A DNA stretch of 64,000 bases from positions 1 through 64,000 of the forward strand of contig NZ_BMQK01000024.1 of NCBI RefSeq assembly GCF_014648075.1. Direction: 5' to 3'. Below are positions 7,706 to 16,536 of this stretch, in pieces (the stretch's first letter is position 1; the number at the start of each line of letters is the position of its first letter). The notes under the pieces were generated by a model. The model saw only the letters and a list, made by a program, of their open reading frames with translations, was not told where the DNA came from and ran no database searches. The stretch is from Streptomyces ruber (GTDB lineage Bacteria; Actinomycetota; Actinomycetes; Streptomycetales; Streptomycetaceae). The position numbers and the translations under genes are program-made.

Positions 7706-8527
7706 GTGGCAGACGAAGCGAAGAAGGACGACAGCAGAAGAGTGATCGGGTCCTACGTGGCGGTGGGGGACAGCTTCACCGAGGGCGTGGGCGACCCCGG
7801 GCCCGACGGCGCGTTCGTCGGGTGGGCCGACCGGTTCGCGGTGCTCCTCGCCGACCGGGTACCCGTGGGCGAGTTCCGCTACACGAACCTGGCCGTGCGC
7901 GGGAAGCTGCTCGACCAGGTCGTCGCGGACCAGGTTCCGCGGGCGAGGGAGATGGCACCGGACCTGATCTCCTTCTGCGCGGGCGGCAACGACATCATCC
8001 GCCCCGGCACCGACCCCGACGAGGTCGCCGAGCGCTTCGAGCGTGCCGTCGCCGACCTCACGTCCGCCGCCGGCACCGTGATGGTGACCACCGGCTTCGA
8101 CACCCGTGGCGTGCCCGTGCTCAAGCACCTGCGCGGCAAGATCGCCACGTACAACGGTCATGTGCGGGCCATCGCCGACCGGTACGGCTGCCCGGTGCTC
8201 GACCTGTGGTCCCTGCGGACCGTCCAGGACCGGCGCGCCTGGGACGCGGACCGGCTGCACCTGTCGCCCGAGGGGCACACGCGCGTGGCCCTGCGGGCCG
8301 GGCAGGTCCTGGGCCTCCCGGTCCCGGCGGACCCGGAGCAGCCGTGGCCGCCGCTCCCGCAGCGCGGCACCTTCGAGGTCCGCCGCGACGACATCCACTG
8401 GGCCCGCGAGTACCTGGTGCCGTGGATCGGACGCCGGCTGCGCGGGCAGTCCTCCGGCGACCGGGTGGTGGCGAAGGGAACCCTCTCCCCGGCGGACATC
8501 AGGACGCGCATCGGAACGGTGGCCTGA
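7706..8527 (+). CDS. SGNH/GDSL-family lipase or esterase
   Basis: This 273-residue protein has the SGNH hydrolase blocks: block I GDSFTEG (nucleophilic Ser), block II with the conserved Gly (NLAVRGKL), block III GGNDI, and block V DRLHLSPEGH carrying the catalytic Asp and His. It has no signal peptide, so it is probably an intracellular esterase, and it extends about 50 residues beyond the fold. The GTG at 7706 is the first start that retains block I. It is transcribed alone, with a GC-rich hairpin after it. The substrate is unknown. Confidence 0.85.
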   Translation: MADEAKKDDSRRVIGSYVAVGDSFTEGVGDPGPDGAFVGWADRFAVLLADRVPVGEFRYTNLAVRGKLLDQVVADQVPRAREMAPDLISFCAGGNDIIRPGTDPDEVAERFERAVADLTSAAGTVMVTTGFDTRGVPVLKHLRGKIATYNGHVRAIADRYGCPVLDLWSLRTVQDRRAWDADRLHLSPEGHTRVALRAGQVLGLPVPADPEQPWPPLPQRGTFEVRRDDIHWAREYLVPWIGRRLRGQSSGDRVVAKGTLSPADIRTRIGTVA

Positions 8528-8580
8528 CCACCACGACCGCACCCACGGACGGACACCGTCCACCGAGCAGCACACCGGGC

Positions 8581-8607
8581 GGGCCCGGGCCACTCAGGCC
8601 CGGGCCC
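8581..8607. terminator. Hairpin terminator between SGNH and tetR genes
   Basis: GGGCCCGGGCC (8581-8591) pairs with GGCCCGGGCCC (8597-8607) around a 5-nt loop (actca). It sits between two convergent genes, so it could stop transcription from either side. There is no T tract, as is common in Streptomyces. The rest of the interval to 8806 is GC-rich with nothing recognisable. Confidence 0.6.
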
Positions 8608-8806
8608 CGGGTGCGTCCGGGCCGGCCGGTGGTCCGGGTTCTGCCTGCCGGGCCGTCCGGCGGTCGGTCCGCCTCCCGCCGCGGTTCGGGCCGGCCACCC
8701 GGCACTCCTCGTCCGTACCCCGTCCCAGGGCCGGGGCGTCGGGCCGGGCCACCCGGTCCCGGCGGCCCCGGTGCGGGCGACCGGTGGGAGCGGTGCCCGG
8801 GACCGG

Positions 8807-9427
8807 TCAGTCCCCGGTCGTCGTGAGTGTCCCGTGGGTCACGCCCAGTTCGCGGACGAGCGCGTCGTCCGCCCATGCCAGGGTCTGTGCCCGGGAGACG
8901 GCTCCCTCGTACGCGGTCGTCTGTACCGCGAGGCCGTCCAGCAGCGCGGTCAGCCGCAGGGCCGCGGCCGCCGGGTCGGCGCACCGGAACTCGCCCGCGG
9001 CCGCCCCTTCCGCGATCACCTCGGTGAGCGCGGCCTTCCACTGCCGGTCGAGGTCACGGGTGACCTCCCGCAGCGCGGGCTCGCGCAGTGCCGCCGCCCA
9101 GCCCTCGATCCACAGCCGCCAGCCCTTCGCCTGCCCGGTCGGCGCGTACCAGCGCACGGCCGCCCGCAGCCGCCGCAGGGCCGTCGTACGGCGGCCGACC
9201 AGCTCGCGCAGCTGGGCCAGGTCGTCCTGCGCGGCGTAGCCGAACGCCTCGGCGACCAGCTTCTCCTTGGTCGAGAAGTGGTAGAGCACCAGCGCGCTGC
9301 TCACCCCGAGCGCCGAGGCCACATCGGAGATCCGTACCGCCGCCAGGCCCCGCGCCTCGATCTGCTCGACGGCGGCCCGCAGCAGGGCCTCGCGCCGCTC
9401 CGTCGCGCCCCACCGCACCCTCGTCAC
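8807..9427 (-). CDS. TetR-family transcriptional regulator
   Basis: This 206-residue regulator has an N-terminal TetR helix-turn-helix (RREALLRAAVEQIEARGLAAVRISDVASALGVSSALVLYHFSTKEKLVAEAF, about residues 8-60), where ALVLYHF is the recognition helix. The C-terminal helical ligand domain resembles BetI-type members. The GTG at 9427 gives the shortest natural N-terminus (VTRVRWG). It is divergent from the MBL-fold gene with a 171-bp spacer, so that gene is the likely target. The ligand is unknown. Confidence 0.88.
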   Translation of the reverse strand: MTRVRWGATERREALLRAAVEQIEARGLAAVRISDVASALGVSSALVLYHFSTKEKLVAEAFGYAAQDDLAQLRELVGRRTTALRRLRAAVRWYAPTGQAKGWRLWIEGWAAALREPALREVTRDLDRQWKAALTEVIAEGAAAGEFRCADPAAAALRLTALLDGLAVQTTAYEGAVSRAQTLAWADDALVRELGVTHGTLTTTGD

Positions 9428-9598
9428 CCGGCACACCCTAGTCGTCACCGCGAACGGGCCCGCCGGTGGCCCAAGGCGCCGCGCACGGCACCCGGTTGCC
9501 CGGCCCGCCGGGTGCGAGGCCGCGTTCGCCGGACGGACCGGGGACCGTCACCGGGGCGGACCATAATGGAACACCTCAGTGGATCACTTGGAGGTGCC

Positions 9599-10822
9599 GT
9601 GTCCGGTTCCCAGAAGTCCAGCCCCGGGCTCCGTGCGTTGCGGCCCGCCGCCTTCGGCGCGGAACCGGGCGGCGCGCGCCTCGCACGGATCCGCAGATCG
9701 CCGCACTTCGCGAACGGCGCCTTCGTGAACCCGGAGGGCGCCCGCGTTCTCCCCGCCCCAGGCGCCAGGACGGAGATGGTGAGGTCCTACCTCCGCAAGG
9801 AGGACCGCGTCCGCCGCGCCCCGGCCCGCCCCGTGCCGGTGCACCCCACGACCGCCGCCGACCTCGCCGCGCCCCCGGCGACCGGTCTGCGCCTGACCTG
9901 GGCGGGGCACTCCAGCGTCCTGGCCGAGATCGACGGGCACCGCGTGCTGTTCGACCCCGTCTGGGGCGAGCGCTGCTCCCCGTTCTCCTTCGCCGGCCCC
10001 AAGCGGCTCCACCCGGTGCCGCTGCCGCTGGCCGCCCTCGGCCCGGTCGACGTCGTCGTCATCTCCCACGACCACTACGACCACCTCGACCTGCCCACCG
10101 TCAAGGCCCTCGCCGGTACGGACACCCTCTTCGCGGTGCCCCTCGGCGTCGGCGCCCACCTGGAGCGCTGGGGCGTCGCCGAGGGACGCATACGCGAGCT
10201 GGACTGGCAGGAGTCGACGCAGGTGGGCGGCCTCACCCTGACCGCCACCCCCGCCCGGCACTTCTGCGGCCGCGGTCTGCGCAACGCGCAGCACACCCTC
10301 TGGGCCTCCTGGGTGGTCGCGGGCGACGAGCACCGGATCTACCACAGCGGCGACACCGGCTACTTCGAGGGCTTCACGGAGATCGGCGCCGAGCACGGCC
10401 CGTTCGACGCCACGATGATCCAGATCGGCGCCTACTCCGCCGAGTTCTGGCCCGACATCCACATGACGCCCGAGGAGGGCATGCGCGCCCACCTCGACCT
10501 CCAGGGCGGCCGTCCGTCCGGGGTGATGCTGCCCATCCACTGGGCGACGTTCAACCTCGCGCTCCACCCCTGGGCCGAGCCGGGCGAGGGCACCCTCGCG
10601 GCCGCCCGCGAGGCCGGTGCCGCCGTCGCGCTGCCCCGGCCCGGCGAGCCCTTCGAGCCCACCGCGCGGACGGTGCCGTCGCAGCCGTGGTGGCGCGCTG
10701 TCGCCGTACCGCCCGCGGGCGGCTGGCCGGCCGCCGACGAAGACGTGCCCATGACAGCGAGTGAGGGTACCGGACGGACCGGGGAAGGGACCGGTGACCC
10801 GGAAGCGGTGTCCACCGGGTGA
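9599..10822 (+). CDS. MBL-fold metallohydrolase (UlaG/NAPE-PLD-like)
   Basis: This 407-residue protein carries the metallo-beta-lactamase metal site SHDHYDHLD (HxHxDH) plus downstream ligands in ATPARHFCGRG and YHSGDTGYFEGF, and a late histidine in LPIHWATFNLALH. The pattern WAGHSSVLAEIDGHRVLFDPVWG is typical of the UlaG/NAPE-PLD-like branch (phosphodiesterase or lactonase activities). It has no signal peptide. The GTG at 9599 is preceded by GGAGGTG. The last 40 residues are a Thr/Gly/Glu-rich tail of unknown role. The divergent TetR gene probably controls it. Confidence 0.85.
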   Translation: MSGSQKSSPGLRALRPAAFGAEPGGARLARIRRSPHFANGAFVNPEGARVLPAPGARTEMVRSYLRKEDRVRRAPARPVPVHPTTAADLAAPPATGLRLTWAGHSSVLAEIDGHRVLFDPVWGERCSPFSFAGPKRLHPVPLPLAALGPVDVVVISHDHYDHLDLPTVKALAGTDTLFAVPLGVGAHLERWGVAEGRIRELDWQESTQVGGLTLTATPARHFCGRGLRNAQHTLWASWVVAGDEHRIYHSGDTGYFEGFTEIGAEHGPFDATMIQIGAYSAEFWPDIHMTPEEGMRAHLDLQGGRPSGVMLPIHWATFNLALHPWAEPGEGTLAAAREAGAAVALPRPGEPFEPTARTVPSQPWWRAVAVPPAGGWPAADEDVPMTASEGTGRTGEGTGDPEAVSTG

Positions 10823-10852
10823 CCTTCAGAGTGACATTCCGATGATTTTCCT

Positions 10853-10884
10853 GGGCCGAGGTTGCGTGTGCTCCTCGGCCCTTT
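10853..10884 (+). terminator. Terminator after the MBL-fold gene
   Basis: GGGCCGAGG (10853-10861) pairs with CCTCGGCCC (10873-10881) around an 11-nt loop, followed by TTTCGTCTTCG. Confidence 0.75.
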
Positions 10885-11188
10885 CGTCTTCGTCCCGTCT
10901 GTCTCGGACCACATCCGACCAGGTCTGATCGAAAGAATTCGATAGCGCGAACAACCGCCCGAAAGGTTATCGGCCTGTCGTACGAAGCCTCATACCAGAG
11001 CGGGAAGCTCTGCGGGAGACTTTGTCAACTGACCACCGCACCTGATGCGTTGGCGACTACTGTGCGTTGCTGTCCGGGCGACACCGGGCCGAAATCTTCG
11101 GCTCTCTCGACCGGCACGCGATGGCGCACGCCCGGGTCGCGCAGACGCGGGAGCCCCCACGCCCCGACGCACCAGTACGAGGACGCCG
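10885..11188 (+). other. Conservon upstream region
   Basis: No gene is supported in this 304-bp gap. It is less GC-rich than its surroundings around 10920-11030 and presumably holds the conservon promoter. Possible hexamers (for example TTGTCA at 11022) are not correctly spaced, so no promoter is called. The open frames here are upstream extensions of cvnA without coding character. Confidence 0.4.
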
Positions 11189-13198
11189 ATGTCTCACCTC
11201 CGCGCACCGGCCACCCGCGCAGACCGCCGTGAGGGCGGCCGGCACGGACGGCCGGTCGCCCGCTCCGCACCCTCCCTGACCGAGACGGCGATACGGCCGC
11301 AGCTGCTGCGACTCGCGGTCCTGCCGCCCGTGGCGGTCGCCCTCAGCGCCTGCGCGGCCGTGCTGTTCACCGTCCGCTCCACCGGGGCACCCCCCGGCCC
11401 CACCCTCTGGGCCGTCCTCGCCGGAGCCCTCGGCGTCGCCCTCGCGGGCATCGTGACCGCCGCCGTGACCGCCGACCGCACCGCCAGGTCCGTACGGGCA
11501 CGCCTCTGCGTCCTGCGCCGCTCCAGCGCCCGCGGCGAGGCCGACCTGCGGGCCCTCGTCGAGGCGCTGCGCCGGGGCGAGAGCCCGCCCGCCCGTACGC
11601 CACGCACCGAACCCCCGGCCCGCGCCGACGAGTTCGACCTGCTCGCCGCCGACCTCGCGCAGGCCCACGAGGCCGCCGTCGGCGCGGTCGTCCGGGCCGC
11701 CCAGCTCTCCAGCCGGACGGGCAGCGAACAGAAGGTCGAGGTCTTCGTCAACCTCGCCCGGCGCCTGCAGTCCCTCGTGCACCGCGAGATCTCGATCCTC
11801 GACGAGCTGGAACACGAGATCGAGGACCCCGACCTGCTCAAGGGCCTCTTCCACGTCGACCACCTCGCCACCCGCATCCGCCGCCACGCCGAGAACCTCG
11901 CCGTCCTCGGCGGCGCCGTCTCCCGCCGCCAGTGGAGCCACCCGGTCTCCATGACCGAGGTGCTGCGCTCCGCGACCGCGGAGGTCGAACAGTACTCACG
12001 CGTCAAGCTGGTGCCCCCGGTCGACGGCACCGTGCGCGGGCACGCCGTGTCCGACGTCATCCACCTCCTCGCCGAACTCGTCGAGAACGCCACGGTGTTC
12101 TCCGCCCCGCACACCCAGGTCCTGCTGCGCGCCAGCCTCGTCACGGCCGGGCTCGCGGTGGAGGTCGAGGACCGCGGCCTCGGCATGCCGGCCGGGGAGC
12201 AGAGCAGGATGAACGCCCTGCTCGCCGACCCCGACCAGGTCAACGTCGCCAGCCTGCTGCAGGACGGCCGCATCGGCCTCTTCGTCGTCTCGCAGCTCGC
12301 CCGCCGGCACGGCATCCACGTACGGCTGCAGTCCAACATCTACGGCGGGGTCCAGGCCGTGCTCGTCGTGCCCGAGGCGCTGCTCGGCACGGACCCCGCC
12401 GGCCCCGCGGACGAACCGCGGGAGCGGCTCCAGCCGGCGCAGGGCACCCGGCGGCCGCCCAGGTGGTCCGCCACCCCGGAGCCCGCCGGGGCGTCGCCCG
12501 AGGCGGCCGGGTCCGTACCCCGGCAGCCGCAGGGCAGCGCGTCCCCGGCGCCGCACCGGCAGCCTTCCGCCACGGGCGGGCGGCCGGCGGCCGGCAACGG
12601 CGGTCCGGCGCCGCTGCCCGTGCGGGACACCCGCCGGGAGCGGCCCAACCCGGCGGACGCCCCGCCCGGCATCAGGCCCGGCGACCGGCCGGCCCTGCTG
12701 GAGAACAACGGCGTGCCGCCCACCCCGCGCGCCGGCACCGCCCGCGGCACCGCGGACCGGCCGCCCCGGCTGCCCCGCCGCCGCGCCCAGCAGCACCTCG
12801 TGCCCCAGCTCCGCGGCGGCCCCGCGCCCGCGCCCCGGCAGAACGGCGACCGGTACGTCGCCCACGACCCGGGGCTGATGGCGGCCTTCCGGCGCGGTAT
12901 CGGCCTCGCCGCCGAGGCCCACCGGGCGGAGCCCGACCGGCCCGGGGAAGCCGCTCCCGGCACCGCAGCCACCACTCCGGGGCCCTCCGACGCGCACCGG
13001 GACGCGCCGCGCACGGGCACGGCGTCCGCCGGTCCGGGCCCGCTTCCCCCGGCCGTACCGCCGCCCCCGGCCGCGGCCCGCCCGGGCGGCCCCGGGCCGC
13101 ACACGACCCCCGGGCCCCGCGAGACGAACGGAGCCCACCGGCCCCCGCCCGGACCCGGCCCCGCCCCGCGCCACGACGGGAGCGCACCGGCCGGATGA
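11189..13198 (+). CDS. cvnA: Conservon protein A: histidine-kinase-like membrane sensor
   Basis: This 669-residue protein has two membrane helices (about 42-62 and 74-95), a short external or linker segment, a dimerisation-like helical region with LVHREISILDELEHEIEDPDLLKGLFHVDHLATRIRRH across the usual phosphoacceptor zone, and a GHKL ATPase domain (ELVENATVFS N box, EDRGLGMP G1 box, GLFVVSQLARRHGI G2 box). The last 240 residues are proline- and arginine-rich and probably disordered. This is the sensor of a conservon, which with the B, C and D proteins forms a membrane complex resembling a eukaryotic G-protein-coupled system. The ATG at 11189 precedes SHLRAPA. A roadblock gene follows 74 bp downstream. 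Confidence 0.92.
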   Translation: MSHLRAPATRADRREGGRHGRPVARSAPSLTETAIRPQLLRLAVLPPVAVALSACAAVLFTVRSTGAPPGPTLWAVLAGALGVALAGIVTAAVTADRTARSVRARLCVLRRSSARGEADLRALVEALRRGESPPARTPRTEPPARADEFDLLAADLAQAHEAAVGAVVRAAQLSSRTGSEQKVEVFVNLARRLQSLVHREISILDELEHEIEDPDLLKGLFHVDHLATRIRRHAENLAVLGGAVSRRQWSHPVSMTEVLRSATAEVEQYSRVKLVPPVDGTVRGHAVSDVIHLLAELVENATVFSAPHTQVLLRASLVTAGLAVEVEDRGLGMPAGEQSRMNALLADPDQVNVASLLQDGRIGLFVVSQLARRHGIHVRLQSNIYGGVQAVLVVPEALLGTDPAGPADEPRERLQPAQGTRRPPRWSATPEPAGASPEAAGSVPRQPQGSASPAPHRQPSATGGRPAAGNGGPAPLPVRDTRRERPNPADAPPGIRPGDRPALLENNGVPPTPRAGTARGTADRPPRLPRRRAQQHLVPQLRGGPAPAPRQNGDRYVAHDPGLMAAFRRGIGLAAEAHRAEPDRPGEAAPGTAATTPGPSDAHRDAPRTGTASAGPGPLPPAVPPPPAAARPGGPGPHTTPGPRETNGAHRPPPGPGPAPRHDGSAPAG

Positions 13199-13272
13199 CC
13201 ACCCCCTCCGCTCCGCCCCCACCCACCCCCTCCGCTCCCGCGGACCTTCGTACCCCAAGGAGTCGATCCACC

Positions 13273-13707
13273 ATGGCGAGCGATGCGCCGACCGGCCAGG
13301 TGTCCGATCTCGACTGGCTGATGAGCGGCCTCGTGCAGCGTGTGCCGCACACCATGAGTGCGGTGCTGCTCTCCTGCGACGGACTGGTGAAGTCGGTCCA
13401 CGGCCTCGACCCGGACAGCGCCGACCACATGGCCGCGCTGGCCTCGGGCCTCTACTCCCTCGGACGCAGCGCGGGCATCCGCTTCTCGGACGGGGGCGAG
13501 GTACGGCAGGTCGTCGTCGAACTCGACTCCAGCCTGCTGTTCGTCTCCACCGCGGGCGCCGGCACCTGCCTCGCCGTCCTCGCCGGGCGCGAGGCCGACG
13601 CGGCGGTGCTCGGCTATGAGATGACGATGCTCGTGAAGAGCGTACGGCCCTATCTGACGACCGCGCCCCGGCAGCCCGCCGCCGAACCCCCGGCGATGAG
13701 GCCTTGA
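13273..13707 (+). CDS. cvnB: Conservon protein B: roadblock/LC7 domain
   Basis: This 144-residue protein is almost entirely a roadblock/LC7 fold (LDWLMSGLVQRVPHTMSAVLLSCDGLVKSVHGL ... VVVELDSSLLFVSTAGAGTCLAVLAG ... YEMTMLVKSVRPYL). In conservons the B protein is thought to act as a GTPase-activating or scaffold subunit for the D GTPase, like MglB with MglA. The ATG at 13273 follows AAGGAG at proper spacing. Its stop overlaps the TTG start of the C gene. Confidence 0.93.
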   Translation: MASDAPTGQVSDLDWLMSGLVQRVPHTMSAVLLSCDGLVKSVHGLDPDSADHMAALASGLYSLGRSAGIRFSDGGEVRQVVVELDSSLLFVSTAGAGTCLAVLAGREADAAVLGYEMTMLVKSVRPYLTTAPRQPAAEPPAMRP

Positions 13708-14081
13708 ACGCCGCCCCGGCCGGCGACGGACCCTGGCTCGACGACGCGGCCGGGCGGCTGGTGCGCCCCTACACGGTCAGCGGCGGCCGGACCCGGCCGA
13801 GCACGTCGCTCGACCTGCTGTCCCAGGTGATGGCCACCGGCACCACCCCCCTCGGCTACCTCGGCCCCGAGCACACCCAGGCACTCGACCTGTGCCGGGT
13901 GCCCGTCTCGGTCGCCGAGGTGGCCGCCCACCTCAAACTGCCGGCGGCGGTCACCAAGGTGCTCCTGTCCGATCTCGTGGACAGCGGGCTCCTCGTCGAG
14001 AGGCCACCGGCGTTCCAAGACAACCCCACCGACAGGGCTCTTCTGGAGGCAGTGCTCGATGGACTACGACGACAGCTCTGA
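13704..14081 (+). CDS. cvnC: Conservon protein C: DUF742 protein
   Basis: This 125-residue DUF742 protein has the family signature LVRPYTVSGGRTRPS near the N-terminus, the middle block LGPEHTQALDLCRVPVSVAEVAAHL, and a winged-helix-like C-terminal half (AAVTKVLLSDLVDSGLL). The start is TTG at 13704, overlapping the TGA of the B gene; the nearby ATG (13696) is in another frame. It overlaps the D gene by 23 bp, so B, C and D are translationally coupled. Confidence 0.92.
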   Translation: MNAAPAGDGPWLDDAAGRLVRPYTVSGGRTRPSTSLDLLSQVMATGTTPLGYLGPEHTQALDLCRVPVSVAEVAAHLKLPAAVTKVLLSDLVDSGLLVERPPAFQDNPTDRALLEAVLDGLRRQL

Positions 14082-14658
14082 CCCGTTCCCCACCGCCCTG
14101 AAGATCCTGGTCGCGGGAGGATTCGGGGTGGGCAAGACGACCTTCGTCGGCGCGGTGAGCGAGATCGCGCCGCTCAGCACGGAGGAACTCCTCACGACGG
14201 TGAGCGAGGGCACCGACGACCTCGACGGCGTCGAGAACAAGACCGAGACGACGGTCGCCATGGACTTCGGCCGGATCACCCTCGACCGCAGACACGTGCT
14301 GTACCTGTTCGGCACCCCCGGACAGCAACGTTTCTGGTTCATGTGGGACGAGCTCTGCGAGGGCGCCCTCGGTGCGGTCGTCCTCGCCGACACCCGCCGC
14401 CTGGAGGACTGCTTCGCGGCCGTCGACTTCTTCGAGCAGCGCGGGCTGCCCTTCATCGTCGCCGTCAACGAGTTCGACGGCGCCTACCGCTACGAGCCCG
14501 CGGAGGTCCGTGCCGCCATCGACCTCGACCCGGAGGTCCCCATCGTGCGCTGCGACGCACGCATCTCCAGCTCCGCCGTGCAGACCCTGCTCACCCTCGT
14601 CCGCCACCTCCTCGCCCACACACCCGAGCACGCTCCGAGCCGCGGAGCCCACACATGA
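14059..14658 (+). CDS. cvnD: Conservon protein D: small Ras-like GTPase
   Basis: This 199-residue GTP-binding protein has P-loop GGFGVGKTTFVG (G1), a Thr-rich switch I region (KTETTVAMDFG), GTPGQQRF (G3, with GTPG in place of DxxG, normal for conservon D proteins), NEFDGAY in the G4 position (NKxD replaced by NEFD) and a Ser-containing G5 region (CDARISSS). It is the MglA-like switch of the conservon, cycling at the membrane with the A, B and C proteins. Confidence 0.93.
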   Translation: MDYDDSSDPFPTALKILVAGGFGVGKTTFVGAVSEIAPLSTEELLTTVSEGTDDLDGVENKTETTVAMDFGRITLDRRHVLYLFGTPGQQRFWFMWDELCEGALGAVVLADTRRLEDCFAAVDFFEQRGLPFIVAVNEFDGAYRYEPAEVRAAIDLDPEVPIVRCDARISSSAVQTLLTLVRHLLAHTPEHAPSRGAHT

Positions 14659-14686
14659 GGGACGACACGGCCCGTGGAGCCCGGCC

Positions 14687-15250
14687 ATGACCTACGATCC
14701 ACCGCGCCCGCCCGGCCGGCTGCTGCTCACCCCGGAGGACAGGGACGCCCCCGCGCGCGTACGACGCCTGCGCCTGCTCGGTCTCGGCGACCACCCGGAA
14801 CCGGCCTTCGACGCCCTCGCGCTCCGGCTGGCGCAGCACGCCCAGGCGCCGTACGCCATGATCACCTTCATCGACGAGCACCGGCAGCTCTTCGCCGGGC
14901 TGTGCGCACCGGACGCCCCTGTCCGCGCGGCGGACGGCACCGAACGCAGGATGGGCCGCCACCTGGCCCGCGCCTACGGCTTCTGCCCCCATGTGGTGGT
15001 GCGCCGCAAGGCACTGGTCCTGGAGGACGTGAGCGACTACCCGCGCTTCGCCGGCAACCCGGTGGTCGACGAGTTCGGCATCCGTTCCTACCTCGGCGCC
15101 CCGCTCGTCGACAGCGCGGGCGACGCGCTCGGCACGGTCTGCGTCGCCGACGTCACCCCGCGTCCCTGGGGCAGGACGGGACTGATGAGCATCAAGGCGA
15201 CGGCGGCCGACCTCACCGCGCGGATCGAACGGCGGGAGCTCCTCTCCTAG
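14687..15250 (+). CDS. GAF-domain protein, fifth gene of the conservon
   Basis: This 187-residue protein is dominated by one GAF domain (YAMITFIDEHRQLFAGLCAPD ... FCPHVVVRRKALVLEDVSDYPRFAGNPVVDEFGIRSYLGAPLVDSAGDALGTVCVADVTPRPW), the type usually found in phytochrome-like or diguanylate-cyclase proteins. It follows the D gene by 28 bp in the same orientation and is probably co-transcribed. Many conservons carry a P450 at this fifth position; here a GAF protein replaces it, possibly as a ligand or redox sensor feeding the GTPase switch, which is inferred. No output domain is attached. Confidence 0.85.
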   Translation: MTYDPPRPPGRLLLTPEDRDAPARVRRLRLLGLGDHPEPAFDALALRLAQHAQAPYAMITFIDEHRQLFAGLCAPDAPVRAADGTERRMGRHLARAYGFCPHVVVRRKALVLEDVSDYPRFAGNPVVDEFGIRSYLGAPLVDSAGDALGTVCVADVTPRPWGRTGLMSIKATAADLTARIERRELLS

Positions 15251-15329
15251 CCGTCCGCCCCGCGCGGTGAGGTCGGCCGCGGAATGCGCCGGCTCACGAC
15301 GAACCGTGCCGTGCCCGCCCTCCTGCGCG

Positions 15330-15362
15330 TTTCGCATGCGGGATAGCATCCCTGATATGAAA
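15330..15362. promoter_or_regulatory. Imperfect dyad over the start of the XRE gene
   Basis: A 33-bp dyad has arms TTTCGCATGCGGGAT (15330-15344) and ATCCCTGATATGAAA (15348-15362) around AGC, with 11 of 15 positions complementary and a perfect GGGAT-AGC-ATCCC core. It covers the ATG at 15357, a position suited to autorepression by the XRE product. Confidence 0.45.
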
Positions 15363-15959
15363 CGCGTACTGGATGTGTCCCGGGACAGAGCCGCAGCCGT
15401 CCCGGACTCCGTCGACCGTCGGCTCGGGGCCCGCCTGGCCGAGCTGCGTGCCGAACGCGGCTGGTCCCTGGGGGAGCTGGCGGCGCGCAGCGGGGCGAGC
15501 CGCTCGACCCTGTCGCGGGCCGAACGCGCGGAGATCAGCCCCACGGCCGCCCTGCTGAACCGGCTCTGCGCCGTGTACGGACGGACCATGTCCCAGTTGC
15601 TGGCCGAGGTCGAGTCCGAGCCCGTCACGGTCGTCCGCGCGGCCGGGCAGCCGGTGTGGGAGGACAGGGCCGCCGGCTTCGTGCGGCGGTCGGTGTCGCC
15701 CCCGCACACGGGGCTGCGCGGGGAACTGGTCGAGGGGCGGCTCGCGGCGGGCGGCGACATCGCGTACGACCGGCCGCCCGTACTCGGCCTCGAACAGCAC
15801 ATCTGGGTCCTCGACGGCCGCCTCGACGTCGTGGCGCAGGACGTCGAGCACCGTCTCGACGCGGGGGACTGCCTGCGGCTGCGGGTGTGGGGGCCGACGC
15901 GGTTCCGCTGCCCCGGGCCCGACGCCGTGCGGTACGCGCTCGTGGTGGTGGAGCCGTGA
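15357..15959 (+). CDS. XRE-family regulator with cupin domain
   Basis: This 200-residue regulator has an HTH_3 domain at about 20-75 (RLAELRAERGWSLGELAARSGASRSTLSRAERAEISPTAALLNRLCAVYG) and a degenerate cupin at about 120-195 (HIWVLDGRLDVVAQDVEHRLDAGDCLRLRVWG). It starts at ATG 15357. Its stop overlaps the GTG of the following acetyltransferase gene (GTGA), a regulator-GNAT arrangement that is common in Streptomyces, so the pair is probably one operon. The partner gene is frameshifted here. Confidence 0.85.
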   Translation: MKRVLDVSRDRAAAVPDSVDRRLGARLAELRAERGWSLGELAARSGASRSTLSRAERAEISPTAALLNRLCAVYGRTMSQLLAEVESEPVTVVRAAGQPVWEDRAAGFVRRSVSPPHTGLRGELVEGRLAAGGDIAYDRPPVLGLEQHIWVLDGRLDVVAQDVEHRLDAGDCLRLRVWGPTRFRCPGPDAVRYALVVVEP

Positions 15960-16500
15960 CGGCGATCTCCGTCCTCACCGGGCCCGAGGTGCTCGCGGGC
16001 GCGGAGGAGCCGGCCCGATCGCGGGCCGACACCGTGGACGGCGGGGCCTCGGTCGGCTCCTCGCCCCGCCGGACCGCGCGGAGGCCGTCGCCTGGTGGAG
16101 GGGGCGCGCGAACGCGGTGGCCGCCGGGGCGCCCGCCGTGTGGGCGGCACGGGGCGACGCGGGCCGGCCGGTCGGCGCCGTGAACCTCGCCTTCCCGGAC
16201 CGGGCCCCGACGGCCGCCACCGCCGGACTCGCCGAACCCATGGTGCACCGCGACACCCGCGGCCGGGGCCTGGGCAGCGCCGTGCCGGCGGCCGCCGAAG
16301 GCGCGGCCGCCGCGGCGGGAAGCACCCTGCTCCACCTGGACACCGAGACGGGCGGCCCGGCCGAGTCGCTGTACCGCTCGGCGGGCTGGACCCGCGTCGG
16401 CGCGACACCCGACTACGCGGCGGACCGGCCCGGTGTGCTGCGGTCCACGACGCTCCACTTCGAGCAGGTGCCGGTCCGCGCCGTGACACGGGAGGTGTGA
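15956..16500 (+). pseudogene. Frameshifted GNAT acetyltransferase
   Basis: Translation from GTG 15956 gives TAISVLTGPEVLAGAEE ... DTVDGGASVG, the start of a GNAT protein, but the frame is lost at about 16058. Similarity resumes one frame away with PPDRAEAVAWWRGRANAVAAGAPAVWAARG and continues through VNLAFPD, the acetyl-CoA loop RDTRGRGLGSAV, and HLDTETGGPAESLYRSAGWTRVG to TGA 16500. A single missing base in GGCT(T)CCTCGCC explains the break. Apart from this the 180-residue protein looks complete. It is either a recent pseudogene or a base-calling error. The intact ancestor would be an N-acetyltransferase co-expressed with the XRE gene. Confidence 0.78.
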
Positions 16501-16536
16501 ACTGCGGTGCCGGTGGGGCCCGTTACGGTTCTGTCC

